A DNA stretch of 64,000 bases from assembly GCF_947507565.1 (NCBI RefSeq), contig NC_089177.1:3036648-3100647 (forward strand), written 5' to 3'. Under the pieces are notes generated by a model. The model saw only the letters and a list, made by a program, of their open reading frames with translations. It had not been told where the DNA came from and ran no database searches. Positions 23,166 to 36,134 of the stretch are shown here, in pieces; within the stretch, counting starts at the first letter, position 1; each line of letters begins with the position of its first letter. The position numbers and the translations under genes were made by a program. The DNA is from Oscarella lobularis. Its lineage: Eukaryota > Porifera > Homoscleromorpha > Homosclerophorida > Oscarellidae.

Positions 23166-26100
23166 TTATTCTACTGTACCGCACAATTCGTCCCAATTAA
23201 TTTTCGCGTCAAACACTTCCCTCTCGAGCCACTCTTCGTAGTTCTCCTTGAATTCCTCGCTGAGAGGAACGTCCTGAGCGAGCACGTTCAAAACGTTGTA
23301 ATCTACTGGCTGATAGGCTTCGTCGCTCATCACGTCAGTGTTGGAAAAGTCCAAATTGACGACTTTCTCTTCAACGGGCGGGTTGGGAGCATAGTGACGA
23401 TTGTTGAATTGCGCAACACAAACGCGCAGGGAATACTCAGCCGACTGAAAGTCCCACGGTCGAGCTTCCATGTCTAAAGAACAATCGACTGTTAATTAGG
23501 CGTAAAAAGATTGGACGAGGCAAACCGCTTCCAAATGCCCAATCGTCGTGAATTCGATGTCGGACTCGTTGATATATAGCCGACAGTATGCGCATATTTC
23601 CACGTCGCCAACCGCGACCTAAAAACGTCACCTGCGTCTTGAGAAGCTAAGTAGAAAATAAAAATCGCTTTCGAGCATTTTTTACCCCCCATAGACGACA
23701 CATTACTTTCAATATATAGAATTGCATGAGATGATGACGTACTTTGAGAGCCCGTTTCAAGATGGGAGCCGATTTGAAGACAACCAACATCTAGCAGGAG
23801 AGAAAACGAGTCCCCATGCGCACTGACACAGTTCTCGCGCTTCAGCTTACCACCGTCCTCGAATGTTTCCATTTTACCAGCTTTAGCAGTATCCTTAGAA
23901 GGTTGATGCAGGAGAAAAGATTTCTCCAGCAAACGTCTCGCGAGTCGCCTGCTTCCTAGCAAGTACGAGCCCTTTTAGGCAGGACATTGATTGAGGTATT
24001 CTCTAAAAGGGCATACCAGTCCTTCAGCCGTCACTTCCGATGACGGACACAAAAGGCAATGAGGAAAGTCCAAAGCTGAAATACTACACAGAAAAAATCG
24101 TATTTTTTAATTGAAATGAGGAGGCTATTTACTTATTTCGCGCTGCGACAAAAATCGGTACATTCTGGTTGAGCAGCTTCAGCACGAGAGGTATGCAGTT
24201 AGCGAAGACGAGATGCTGACCCATAAATTCAAACTAGAACGATCGATCATTCCACAGTCTACTTCGCAACACAATGTATATACCTGGTAAACGTGATTCA
24301 CTTTAAAGTGCTTCAAGAGCAGAAGAAGCAGTGCGGTAATCGCCTTCATCATGATTTCCTGTGAGAAGAAACGTGAAACTGCGTAGAAAGGCGCTTAGCG
24401 AATTACCTTGTGTCTGTTGACGTCGATTCCCAGTTGCATTGTCTGCAAGACGGACGTAGGCACGTCTTCAGGCGTGACGTCAACTAAGATGTTAATCGAA
24501 TCCGTCTTGGATTTCGCTGCAGCAAGCAATATCTTTAACAAAGCAATCTGAAGAAAGAGCCCTTCAACATTAGCAGCCAGCACAATTAGAAACAAGAGAC
24601 TTGCCATGTATTGAGGTAAGCTTGGCAGTAAAGCTCGATAGAGATCTTCCACTGGATTAGACGGTCTCTCTTTGTGCTAGAACGAGAAGACGGTGCAAAG
24701 AGTTGTCTGTCACTAAATAGACTAACGTTACCTGTTGAAGAAATCCCTTTGATGCAGCTTCCTCTTCCTCCTTTATTTGATGGTCTCCGAGCGATACGTA
24801 TAAATGCTAAATAAATCGTCTCATCATAATCATCCTACTACTAAAACGAGTACTAAAACGTACTGAATGTAACACGGAAACGGATTCGTGGATCGGTTCT
24901 GGAAGGCCGGCTAACGTTGCATCATCACTAGACGCATACATTTTTCATAAACTAATCCACTACGGTACCCTTTTTTTTCCCTTACTCTCCCAAATCCAGT
25001 CCAACAAATTTGCCCCGAGTCAACTTGACGAACGTGCCCAACTCCTTCTGCCTCACTTTGGGCGGAACCATCACCGCCTGATCTCTCTGCTTTGCAACGC
25101 GCAAATCCTCCAGCGTACCCGACTCTCGAATTCGCCGAGTTCTCGAACTGACGACCCTCTCATCTCTCGACGGCCCCTTCTCCTCTTTCTCCTTCGACCC
25201 CCCGATCGCGTCTTCCAAAGCATCTCCAATCAGTCGTTTTACTTCCTCCGCTTCGCTGCTGTAGTTGCTGCTATCGTCCTCCCCCTCGTCCTCGCTGCTG
25301 CTGGGGCAACTGTCGCTCTGTGGTTCGTCGCCGCCGCCGCCGTCGCCGTATTCGTTCTTGTCTATCCGAGGCTTCGGACGCTGTATTTTAAACGGCGGCG
25401 CTTCCGGAAGACCGGCTTCGCGTCTCGCGTCCGCTTTCTTCTGCACCAGTTCGTCGAAACCGCCCAAAGAAACCTATTGGAAATAGTACAACATAATAAA
25501 TAAAAAGGAACGAGATCTTTTCCTCGTACCAAGATAGTCTTCCACAGAAGAAGCAAGAGTTTCTTGATGGGAAAGTGAGGTATGGTACCATTGGAAAATG
25601 TCAATACCATATCAAACAGAATCAAGGCCAGACTGTAGTTTCCGCAAACGGGTTCACCTGCCACGACAAAGCGGCCGCTTTTCACACACACACATATACA
25701 AATCTTTCGCGTTCCCTACCAAGTTCTGTCTTAAAGTCTTCTCGCAACTCTTTCTCCTTTGCGGTCATCTCACCGTCACACCATCGCATAGTCTCAATGA
25801 GGTGATAGAGCAGATTGACGCAGATTCTGGACACGGGTTATTTTCTCAGAAGTTGAATTAGTTTACCATCTACCTCATGTTTATGTTGTCCGCCAAACAG
25901 ACGGATGGCTTTCTAGCAGCTGCACTAATAGCATCCACGTCTCTGCAGATTAGACATATGAAAAGAGATTATTAAACTGTACAATGGACTAACTGCGCCT
26001 CTGTTATTAGCATTTGAACAAGAAGAGGATATCCACCATTAGCACACACAAGAGAGCAAAATTCCCTTGCCTAGATATCTGTTATAGATGTGTGGAGTCA

Positions 26101-26742
26101 ACAAGGAGAAATCATACATTTTGACGCAATTCTTCAATCGAAGTGGCAAAATCAAAGGCTCCTAAACAGAAGATTAAAAAAAAACATTAGTTGAGCCCAT
26201 GTCTATTTTACCCTGCATAACATAAAGCAGTGCTCGCGCCACGTTCATTCTCTGACCGCGATCGGACAATTCGAGCCGATTGAGGAGAGATTGGACATAT
26301 TTCTGTTTCCATAGCGGATCTGTGACCGCTAGCCCTAAACAGCGTCTCCGTATGTGGGCATTCCATCTTGGTACACCTAACTTTGAACCTTGCTGTCCAA
26401 AATCGCTTTCAAAAGAGCGGAAATTCGACTGGAAATCGGCCTTTTCGCTGTAGCTGTAAAGTTCTACGAGAGACAAAAGCTTGTAGGCCTAGACGTCGAT
26501 GCGTTGCCTGTTCTCCACTCTCACCGGCCAATTCGTTGAGGTAACTGTCCGAGTCGGCATACGTGAAATCGAGATCAGGTTCGTCGAGAAGAAATTGCTG
26601 AAAAAACGAACTGTATCCCAAGTGGAGACCCCACAAATCGACAACAACGTACATCGCCGTCTTTTCTCTGTCGGCGTATAATTTCTTTGATCCTGGAGAA
26701 TGCCGCAGGTCTCCGTAAGTCGGTTCCGTCGGCACTAGCCAT
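23166..26742 (-). CDS. STRIP1: STRIP1/2 (FAM40) subunit of the STRIPAK complex
   Basis: A multi-exon gene from ATG 26740-26742 to TAA 23166-23168. Family role: scaffold of the STRIPAK PP2A/Hippo-kinase complex, acting in cell shape and trafficking. Seen in order: RRQRKDGD | QFLLDEPDLDFTYAD, ELYSYSEKADF, SDRGQRMNVARALLYVMQG, FPIKKLLLLLWKTIL, the linker LGGFDELVQKKADARREAGL, an acidic Ser/Asp/Glu-rich segment, KFVGLDLG, LAGLPEPIHESVSVL, YRALLPSLPQYM, SKTDSINILVDVTPEDVP, FEFMGQHLVFANCIPLVLKL, CWRNLFSCINLLRILLKL then KWKHSR, LVVFKSAPILKRALKV, ILSAIYQRVRHRIHDDWAFG, ARPWDFQ, and the close FKENYEEWLEREVF. All match STRIP landmarks. Whether it is the single ancestral STRIP1/2 cannot be told; the symbol is by family. 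Its 3' third was copied to 18214-19424. Confidence 0.9.
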
Positions 26743-26938
26743 GCGAAAAATGTTTGAGTATCCGGGGTGGCGCCTCTGCGTAGTAACTTCGCCTAATGGC
26801 GGGAACGTTTGAATTTTCGAAATATGTACTGCGTGCATCCTGATCCGAATAGATAAGACAGTATGATAACAATGAAAATTCTTAGCAGAGAAAACTACGA
26901 ATACAGAGAGAGGGGGGGAGAGGGTGGTCGGTAAAATG

Positions 26939-29900
26939 TCAACGGTTTGTGTAAAAAGACAACGCCTTTTTCCATGCGCTTGCTTCTTCGGACGACTGAG
27001 CCCTAAAGTACCACGTGCGATCTTCGGACTGAAGCACAATGACGCACGGATCAGAAGGATCAACGGAAATCGGGCAGCCGCGCAGATAAACTGACCCCAA
27101 GCACTTGGAGTCCTTTTTCCTGTAGTAGTGCAAATAGCCGGTTTCGCACAATTCAAAAAAGCGGCTATCCCACTTGGGCGCCCGCTTCTTGCCACCGCTC
27201 ATCTTCTCCATAAAACCTTCCATCGTCGGAAGTTCAACGGGACCCGACACGGTAAACGATCGCGCCAGAAAGGGAGACCCGTCGTTCTGCACCAAATTTT
27301 TGTGGGCAAGCGGCGGAGTGCTACTAATTGTACCACGCGAGTATCGCTTGATTGCCGTCATCGTCGGCGAACCAGCGCCACCGCTCGACTGGCGCCGACT
27401 TAACGGCGGGAAAGCGCTGTTTGCATCCTTGATTGGCGAGACGGTTGAGGCGGGACTGAAAGCGCCGCCGCCGCCGTCACGAGTGCCGCTGCCGACCGAT
27501 GATAGAGAACTGTTGGATGGACTGCCCAGGACGGTGGGTCGAGGCGCCGGTTCGCCGGACGCTAAAGAAATGCCGTCAGTTTCTCGAGAAGGAGGAGACG
27601 AAAAGGGAGCCGGGATCGGAGGATAAGATGGTTTGGGAGCTGCGGACGATGTCAGATTCGTTTTCGCTGCTGCTGCGTTGTCGTTCTTTCCGCGTGAATC
27701 TTCTTCGGATGTTTTCTAGTTTTAGACAGCATTATTCTATGCGCTCGCCAAGGTACTGACCGCTGACCTTGAGTGGGGTTTTTTCGGCGGCGGCGGCGGC
27801 AATCTGGGCAAGAAAATTCAAAGACGCTTGATCAACAACACCGACTGATGGTTTTTTCTGTAAAAGAAAAAAGCCAATTACGCGTGTCGAAGTACTATAG
27901 TTACCGTGCCTATCACCTACCGTATCGCTTGGCTGGGGCGTGCTACTGCAAAAGAGCAACGACAATTCGATTATTAATGCACAAGCTTTACAATTAATTA
28001 AACTTACGCCTTTTTAGGAGCCGAATCAGTTTGATCTTTCACTGCTTTCTTAAACAAGTCAATGAAATTTCGAACGCTAGTAAACAGATCTTCCGAAGCG
28101 GTATTGTCCGGTTCTCCGAACTTTTGCTAAAAGGGATCGCACTTGGAAGGAGAAACGTCAAATAACCTAATTTTCGTACTAAAACGTCGCGATAGACTTT
28201 CTGAAGTTGCTCGCCTTGCCGACTCAACTCATGGGCTTCCTTTTCGTAGCCCCTGACAAAACGCTATCGGCACGAGAAAATGAATGTCGTCACAAAAACC
28301 TACGATACGAACATTTTTACCTTGACAGCTGCATTAAACGTCACGTCGCGCGGCGTCGGACTTTCTTCCTTCTTCAGAAGGTTATCGGCATTGCGACCGA
28401 TCCTCTTCAAATCCTTTTTCATGACTAAAAACACACTAAATAAAAAACAATTATCGATATCTGAACTCACTTTCGACTTCGGCAACTAGAGCTTTTACGG
28501 AAGCTACACAGAACACAAACAAAAGTCAACGCGTGCGAGACGAATTATCAAGGGAACCATACAGTCGGCGGATTTCGACACGTTTGGCATGCTATTAACA
28601 AAATCTAAAGCCGTCGGATTCTTTTCCTGAACGATCTTGACCAAGTAATGCATCAACGTAAACTTCGGATTGCCTCGCGCTCGCGTGTCGGCCAACTACA
28701 TATATATATATAAGGAAGTCTTTTCGTTCAATGCCGTTTGTCAACGTCTCGTTTGTTGTCCGTACCTTTGGCAAAGAGTTCAGCTTGACGCCGTAGGCGC
28801 ATCCTCGCGCCGTTCCGCCATTTAGATAGTTTCCTATGCTCAGAGCGTATTCTAAGACCGCGCAGAAATTCGCGTCCGTCGCCAATTCATTGCAAGCGCC
28901 GAGAGCCGTTGAGATCGACTATAAAGTTGAGATTTTAGGAACATTGCAAAATCGAAGAGCACGTCTTACGGGAAGCAGTTCTTCGAACTGAACGGGAAAT
29001 TCCCTGATAGTCAGAAGCAATTCCAGACGCAGAGACAAACTAGGTAAATCGCACAGCTGAAGATGTCGAAAGTCAACGTTAAATACAGCGAAAACAATTT
29101 TTAATTAAGCGCGCCTTCATCATGAATTGATCACTGTGACTGAGAAGCGATTTGTTGCCCTCGAAGTTCTTATACATTTCCTTTTCCTCCGTCGCCGGCT
29201 GAAATCTGTCAAAAAAATGAAAAATGAAAATGCATTTAAAAACGGCGAGATTTTTCTTGCCTACCTCTTCAACGCTATAACATGTTCCAAAGGCAATCCT
29301 CGGTCTTCGTCGACTTCGTATAGTCTCGCGTCGAGTTCATTGATGGAAAGTTTGAATCCACTCAGAAATATTCCTGCAGAAAGCGGAGGATTAACTACAG
29401 AAGTGCGCCAACATCGTACTGACCCAGATTTTGCGCTCTCTGGCTATCGAGAAGACTCTTTGGAGCCGAAGCTTTTTTCGCTGGAGCGGGCGTCGCCGTC
29501 GATTCTTCCACGCAAAATAACTCTTCGAGCAAGCCGGAATCGAGCTCGTTCGTCTTGTCGTTGGCTTTCACCCAGAACGATTTGGGCACCTAACGTCGTC
29601 AGTCTTTTACACGCACGCACTTGCGTACAAGAAGAAGTTCCTACCATCATATTAGGTACTTTATACCAGTGAAGGGGCCTCATTTTTCGTCCCGGATTGA
29701 TGACGCGTTTCGGAGGCAAATTCATTACCCTGAACGCTCCAAAGCTGCCCGGCGCTCCGGGCGGCGGCGGTGGCGGCGGTGGCATCCCTTCGCCCAGAGG
29801 AGACAGCGGTGGCGGCGGTGGCGGTGGAATGCCTTCACCCAGAGGGGATGGCGGTGGCGGCGGCGGCGGCGGCGGTTGAGGCGAACCTTCCGGAGAAAAC

Positions 29901-32786
29901 GGCGGTAGTGGCGGCGGTGGCGGAGGCGGCGGTTGAGGCGAATCTTCCGGAGAAAGCGGTGGTAGTGGCGGCGGTGGCGGCTCTTTCTCTTCTCCTTTAT
30001 TGTCATCGGGCGCAGGCTCGGATACGGAAACGATAGGAAGCGCCTTGGTCTCTGTCGTACCGACTTCCACATATTCGGACTCTTCCTCTTTTACTTGCAC
30101 TGGCGTGTCTGTGATAACAGTGTAGGTGGCCTCCGGCTCCTCGCTAGACTCGAATTTTGCAGTGTCGTCCTTTATTGTTTCGTATTCGACTTCGTTCGTC
30201 GCTTTCTCCGCCGTCTCGAATACATCCGATACGACGGAGTCGCGATTGGAAACAATTGACGTTTCCGGAACGGACGACAAACCGTTCACCTGTCCGGAAC
30301 CCGTCGTCGTCGTCGGCGGCGGCGGCGGCGAAAACGACGACAGAACTGACGAGCTTGCACTTTTCGGCACGTACGGAGTCGGCACGACCGGCGGCGGCGA
30401 CGACGGCAACGCGCTCGCCGACATCGATTTTTCAAGATTCGTTTGCGACGGCGCAATTAGACTCGGCGCTTGGGCGGCGGTCGCCGAAACGACGCTCGGC
30501 TGATTGACGTTCGCCACGGGACCGACGACGGGCATGGGCGCGGAGATTTGTGCCCCTTTGCGCGGCGACGCGTCGTGCACTGTGAGCGGTCGGATGGCGG
30601 CCAAGCCGGCCATCGCTTTGCGTTTCAGTTTCGTTCGAAACGACTTGAAGCCGGATTCTTTTAACAGCGGAACCGTCATCGTTCCGGTTCTATGAGAAGA
30701 AGAAGAAGAAGAGGTGAAGGAAAACCGCGGCTCTGCGCGAATTGGCGCACTGGGGAGTGACTGGCTGAAGAGGTACTTGGCGCGTCGCTTGGTCTTCAAT
30801 AGCCTTGGCCATCTGTTGAACCTTTCGCAACTTCAAACATAAGAAAACGTTTCTTTTAAATATTTTTTGCGTGTGAGACCGCGATTTGTCGTTACCGGAG
30901 CTGCGGCCGTATTAGATCCGTACATTAGCGTCATTGACTGAGCAAGCTGTTTCAGTTCCTATTGTTTTCGTTTAGGGCACTAGATAGGGCTATGATTCGA
31001 AGTTCAATACCTTTCTTAGCAGTTTGATCATGTCGATAGTGCCCGACTGCGATCCTTCTGCTGTCGTCGCCGCAGGAACGACGGCGCCCGAGACGCGGGC
31101 AGCCGGTCGTCGTTTCGACGACGCTGCATTTGTGAGAGCCTGAAGCGGAAAATTAAACAAAACAAAAGTCTCTAAAAAAATCGATTACCCTACCTCAATC
31201 CAAGTGTCTCGGTCGTGGCTCACTGCACTAATCGGTCGCTGATTGTTTGGATTCGCTATGCGGAAGCTTGGGGGGGAAATACAAAGCGCATTAGGATCTG
31301 AGACGCGGAAGTGGAAGAGAAAGGACAAAACGCGTTCCGGGAGAGACAATACTCACTGGAAATCTTTTGTCGAAGTCGAGACGACGAATCCGCCGACGTC
31401 CTCTTTCTTCACCGTCGCAAAGCCTTGTCCCAATTGAATGCTATTGAGCGGATTCTGGGCAGAATCGAGAGTCTACACGCGAGCACCGCGGTGGGCGACG
31501 TATCGTTACCATGACGTCATCCATTTTAAAATAGGATAATTCGCCGTTGGAGATTTTGACCCAGCGCCTTTGGATCGCAAAGAAAAAAATAAATACGTAC
31601 AGTATGCCCAAGCTTGTTGATCTTTTTCGTTTACTTAGCCCATGTGAAGAATGCGACGCTGTGACCCTTTTTCTCCAATTGACCTTGCTTTATGACTTCG
31701 GGCGGCTCCGAGGAGTCTTCCGTACCGAACAAGTCACCACCCTCTTTCAAAGGGAAAAAATCTTAGAATTCATCTTTCGTGAAATATTCTCGACTGGTCA
31801 CCGCTATCGTATTCCGCATTGCTCGCGTCAATTATTCTATTCAGAATTTTAAATATCTGAAAAAAAATTGCACACAATGGATCAACTTGGTCGATCCGTA
31901 GAAAAAACGGGCACCTTATTCTTTTCCTCTATAGAATCGGCTTCCAATTCGTATTCGTGATGATTGGCGAAATAGACGTAAAATCGTTCGTCTTCCTGAA
32001 AAAAAAAAGACTGAAAGTCGCGCCGAGAAACGCGCGAGCTCCGCTCTCACGTACGTCTCCTTCGTAGCGAACAATATCGGAAAAATTGAAAGTTTTGTGA
32101 ATGGTTCCGCGAGCCATGTTCAACATCGTCCTCGACTGAAAATCGAACTAGAGAAAGAAAAACACGGTCCGGACATACGAAGAATGTCCCCTCCCCTCCT
32201 CTATATAGTGTACTTACTTGCAGTATTCGTCTCTGCGCGTTTCTCATCTTGTTCCACTTGTACACGGAGAAATTGTACACTTCGTCCGCCTGCTGCTTGC
32301 GCGACTGCGAATCGATCTCAAACTGAGCGGCGTACTGTTCGACGGCGGCTACGGTCAACTTTCCGTGCTAAAAGTAGAAGCAAAATCTCGCGATCGATCG
32401 AGCTATTTTCTCTTTATACCTTAACCATGTTCATGAGTATTATCCGCATCGAATCTGTTCTCATTTCGACCTATGAAACGACAGGATGTCAAGGAGATCC
32501 TGGAGAGGATTCCATCGTCTCTCCTTACGGGCACGCGTTCCAAGTTTGCCGCTGCTGTTTCGGCCTCTTCGTCGGTTAGGAGACCGTCGCCGTGCAGAAT
32601 GCCGACGAAATCGGCGACGGACGGGCCGGGGACGCTGGCAAATCGACCTGTCGTTGGATGCGAGACGGGCGGCGACGGGATACGATCGAGCTGTTCGTCT
32701 GATTTTGACACGTTTCTATCGAGGCTTCGTTTCTGCAACGATGCCCTACTGCCGTGGCGTTGTCTCACGCTGCCCGGACTAGCCAT
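26939..32786 (-). CDS. PH-domain-containing formin (FH1-FH2 with PH domains)
   Basis: A large gene from ATG 32784-32786 (MASPGSVRQRHGSRAS) to TGA 26939-26941. Formins nucleate and elongate unbranched actin. Domains in order: a basic/Ser-rich start; helical YAAQFEIDSQSRKQQADEVY and a PH/PTB-like piece (NFSDIVRYEGD | EDERFYVYFANHHEYELEAD); a PH domain (about 31700-31180: GQLEKKGHSVAF ... ISNGELSYFK ... VSHDRDTWIEALTNA); a low-complexity linker; an FH1 of repeated poly-Pro runs broken by LSPLGEG (about 29990-29740); then the FH2, with MRPLHWYKVP, WVKANDKTNELDSGLLEELF, YALSIGNYLNGGTARGCAYG, KFTLMHYLVKIV and SRQGEQLQKVYRDVLV; and a C-terminal PH domain (MEGFMEKMSGGKKRAPKWDS ... WYFRAQSSEEASAWKKAL). 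This fits the animal 'PHCF' formin subtype as I recall it. The PH domains suggest phosphoinositide membrane targeting (inference). It shares a 113-bp divergent promoter with the GTPase gene. Confidence 0.85.
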
Positions 32787-32899
32787 CTCTGTGCTCTGTG
32801 TCTTTTTTTGGCCAGATCTAAATCGCGTTACGAGAGGAATCGTAGGCGGGGTTTCGCCTGGTTGCGTTACGTAAAGACGTAGGCGTGATCTCCGCAGAG
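32787..32899. promoter_or_regulatory. Divergent promoter between the formin and the Rab-like GTPase
   Basis: The start codons of the two genes (32784-32786 minus, 32900-32902 plus) are 113 bp apart with no room for separate promoters. Regulation as a pair is inferred from spacing only; no named site was recognised. Confidence 0.5.
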
Positions 32900-33647
32900 A
32901 TGGCGACAGCTTCAGCGGCGCTGTCGCCCGCGTTCACGGCTCACTTCAAGGTCGTTTTGACAGGTGAAGCCGGCGTGGGGAAGACGTCGATGTTTCGTCA
33001 TTTGGAAGCCGTCCACAAAGATGTGGACTGGTCGAAATCGGACAGAGACTTCTGCACGTATAAAACGAAGATCGACGGCTCTTGCATTGAGGTACGTACA
33101 CAACACTGACTTTCATCTTGGGTGAAGTGAAGTATCGTACCTGTAATTCTGAATTTTTTTTGTTTTTTTCTGTTAGTTGGGAGTTTGGGATACGGCTGGT
33201 GTGGAGGTGTATAGGAGCATTACGCGCAATTACTACCGCGGGAGCCGAGTCATTGTCTTCGTCTATCGCGAAGACAGTCTATCGTCGCTGAACGGACTGG
33301 CGAATCACGTTAAGTCGGCACGATTTCAGGCGAAGGATGCCCACTCGATTCTCGTTGGCACAACGTGCACAAAAGTAGTGACCGACGAGTCGAAGAAGAA
33401 CTGGGAATCGTCAGATACGATCGTCTCAGACGAAAAAGTCAAAAAGTTCGCACAAGAGTTCGATTTTCCGCCCGAAACGATTCACCTCGTCGACTTGTCG
33501 ACACCGGATAGCGTCGTGAATATATTTCAGCAAATAGCCGAAATGTTGGCAGAAGAAGGAGCCGGGACTGTTCCAACAGACGAAGAAAGATTCAAGATTA
33601 GTGACAAGAAATCACCGGCACCTGCTAACACTTCTTGCCTGTGCTAA
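32900..33647 (+). CDS. Rab-like small GTPase with atypical G4 motif
   Basis: Two exons, 32900..33091 and 33177..33647, encode about 220 residues, slightly longer than a typical Rab. Seen: G1/P-loop GEAGVGKTS, switch region FCTYKTKID, G3 WDTAG followed by EVYRSITRNYYRGSRVIVFV as in Rabs, and a C-terminal CLC (NTSCLC) fitting double-geranylgeranylated Cys-X-Cys. The NKxD (G4) guanine-recognition motif is replaced by VGTTCTKVVTDES, and the G5 SAK region reads VDLSTP, so nucleotide affinity or specificity may differ. The ATG at 32900 is preferred; the frame is open upstream for a few codons without another ATG. It converges on LPCAT, with stop codons 44 bp apart. The Rab subfamily was not recognised; a lineage-specific Rab is likely. 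Confidence 0.8.
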
Positions 33648-33691
33648 TATAAACTTTCTGTTTCTTTTTTTTTATAAATGCATTCTCGTTA

Positions 33692-36134
33692 TCAGTCGGC
33701 TTTCTCGTGCGCTGCAGCAACGTAGCTGGCATCCTCGAGATCAGAATAAAAGGCGTCGTCTGTGAATCGTCTAAACAATACCGCATACTCCGGTCGCTTT
33801 GAGCAAAACTGCTTAAACATCTCTGCAAAGAAAGAAAGAAAGAAAGAAAAGATTCTCTACAAATATACCACCGGGTAGAGTAAACTAAAGACCGTATGAA
33901 ACTCCGTCGGCCGCGGTGGCGTCGGTGCCAACAGTCTCAAACAATTCGTCGACGTGGCTTGAATCGACGCTATGAAAGGCGGATTCCAGTATCAATTGCA
34001 AGTCTTTTCGGTCAATGTGACCGTCGCAATTGACGTCAAACAGCTAGGGACAGCTAAACGTAACGCGTTTTCTTTTCGTCCGCACTTGGGAAATATTACG
34101 TCAAAGGCGCACTTGAGTGTTTCCTCGGTGTTCGTCGGATTTGAGATGAGTGCCATGCTAATGACGTATTCTCGGAAATTGACCAGGCCATCTCCGTTCT
34201 ATAGTGCAATCTTTTATACAGACAGTCCCTGTTGTAAACGGGCTTTGTCCTCCTCCATGGTAGGAAGATAAAGCTAGCTCAGTGTTTTCTTTTTCTTACC
34301 CTGTCATACATGCTAAAGACGTCCTGCAGTTCCTGCGTGATCGGCAGCTTTAGGTAAGCGGCAAATTCTTTGATGTCTATGTTGCCGTCTTTATTCTGGT
34401 CCATTTCGGAAAACTGAGAAATCAGTTCTTTCATCTGGGGCAGATCCATCCTGGAAAAGAGAAATAGAGAATTCGCCTCGCGAGAGAAGAGACGCGTAGT
34501 TCGACTTGAGTTTATCTCTCAATTTGTGATATTCAACGATGCCCGCTTCAAGCGGCATTTTCAGTTTCTGACTTTCCATCATCAGCAGAACGTCTTCAAA
34601 CGAGTGCTCCGCAGTTGGAAGTTCTAACGCTCTAAAGAAAAGCTATCTATTGACACACGGTAACAGTAGAAAACAAAATCTAGTACGGGACCGTGCAAGA
34701 GTCTCAGGCATCAGGGGGAAAAGTAGGCTTTCATCAGCTAAGGCTCTGTTGATTTTCTTACTTGGCCATGACTTTTCTTACGTTCGAAGCATACAAGCAA
34801 GGATTCGCTTTCTCCTGCAAATACCATCATCAATTGACGAGGCTCATACTTTCCTTAGACGTCACCTCTTCAGATGGCTTATAGACGGGAAGATACTGCA
34901 AATCACAGTTGAATTACGTCAAATTCTTCCCCTCCTCCAAAAAAATAAACAAACCTCAATTTCGAGGAAATTTGCAAACTGGCAGAGTGTAAGATAAACC
35001 GAATACGCTCTAAGCCCAGAAAACCGACGCTCACTCCCCGAAATTAGAATTCAATCAATTTTACCCACTAAGACCTCCAAACGTCCACGTGACAGTATCC
35101 TAAGAAACAAACCAATAAGAAATGTAAATAACGTAGGCAAACCTTACCAGTTTGTTGGGATACCTGAAGATGATAGGCTGAACAGGAAGCCCTGGATAGA
35201 ATGCCCCTAAAATCAAACAGCATGAAAAAAAAACTCCAAAAGAAATGATCCACATTGTACCTGATTTAAATTTGACAAGTGCCTTTCTGTTGGCGCATAA
35301 ACCTATATGAAAAAAAAAGAGTCTACAAAACTAATTCAGTAGATTAACTCATTTTCACCTTCAGGAAAAATCAAGACGTGAGGCCACCCAGGCGTCGTTG
35401 CCCTTTCCTTGATTTTATTCACAACCAAGTTTCGAGACTGTCTCTCCGCTCGAGAAACAAAAATAGACTGAAAAGCTTTTAACATGGCTAATAGAGAAAA
35501 AGACGAAATTATTTAATGAAAGAAATTTGACGCCTAAATCAAATTAAATTACATCCTATAAAAGGAATCTTTGCATTCGCCGCTTTGGTGACGGAAACGG
35601 CGGGAAGCGGCAAAGCCATTCCAGCGGCAAAAGTATCGAGATAGGTCGAGTGAGGAGCGAGAACGATCAAGGGCGCCTCGTCGCGACTAGCGCAGCTTCC
35701 TTTCGTTCGAACGCGCCAAAAGCCGAAGCCGAACAGAATGACGCGACAGAGGCGCGGAATCGCGTGACTGAGCCGTCTACGGAAAAATGAATAGTGTACA
35801 TGAAGAAAAGGGGCGTGGGATGCGCAGACCGTCGCCATCCGGTGTGCGGCTGGTTCGTGTCCGAAAGTCCAATCATAGTGACAATCGATACGAGCCACGC
35901 CGTGACGACGGCAAGTACGAGAAAGACGACTCGCAAGGGAAGAAGAAGTACGGTGTTGAAGCCGATCTGCGACGAAAAAAACGTCATGCAACGCAGTTTC
36001 GGGCGTTTCTCACCTTCAACTTTTGCCAGACAGTCAACTTTAGATCGTTCTCGTAGTCGTACGAAAATGGGTTGATGCCTTGCGCGAACGAGGCCGCTCT
36101 GAGAAGCGGTGGCTGCGACTTCCGCTGCGCCATT
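33692..36134 (-). CDS. LPCAT-type lysophospholipid acyltransferase with EF-hands
   Basis: A multi-exon gene from ATG 36132-36134 (MAQRKSQPPLLRAASFAQGI) to TGA 33692-33694. Family role (LPCAT1/2/4): acyl-CoA-dependent reacylation of lysophosphatidylcholine or lyso-PAF at the ER or lipid droplets. Seen: NPFSYDYENDLKLTVWQKLK, hydrophobic N-terminal helices (TVLLLPLRVVFLVLAVVTAW), the catalytic HxxxxD as HSTYLD in APHSTYLDTF, FVSRAERQSRN, the substrate motif LIFPEG, then LVKFKSGAFYPGLPVQPI and RYPNKLDTVTWT. The C-terminal half carries EF-hand loops: DQNKDGNIDIKEF (about 34400), NGDGLVNFREY (about 34200) and DVNCDGHIDRKDL (about 34020), suggesting Ca2+ regulation as in LPCAT2. The C-terminus HEKAD lacks a classic KKxx retrieval signal. 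Which LPCAT paralogue it equals is not decided. Confidence 0.9.
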
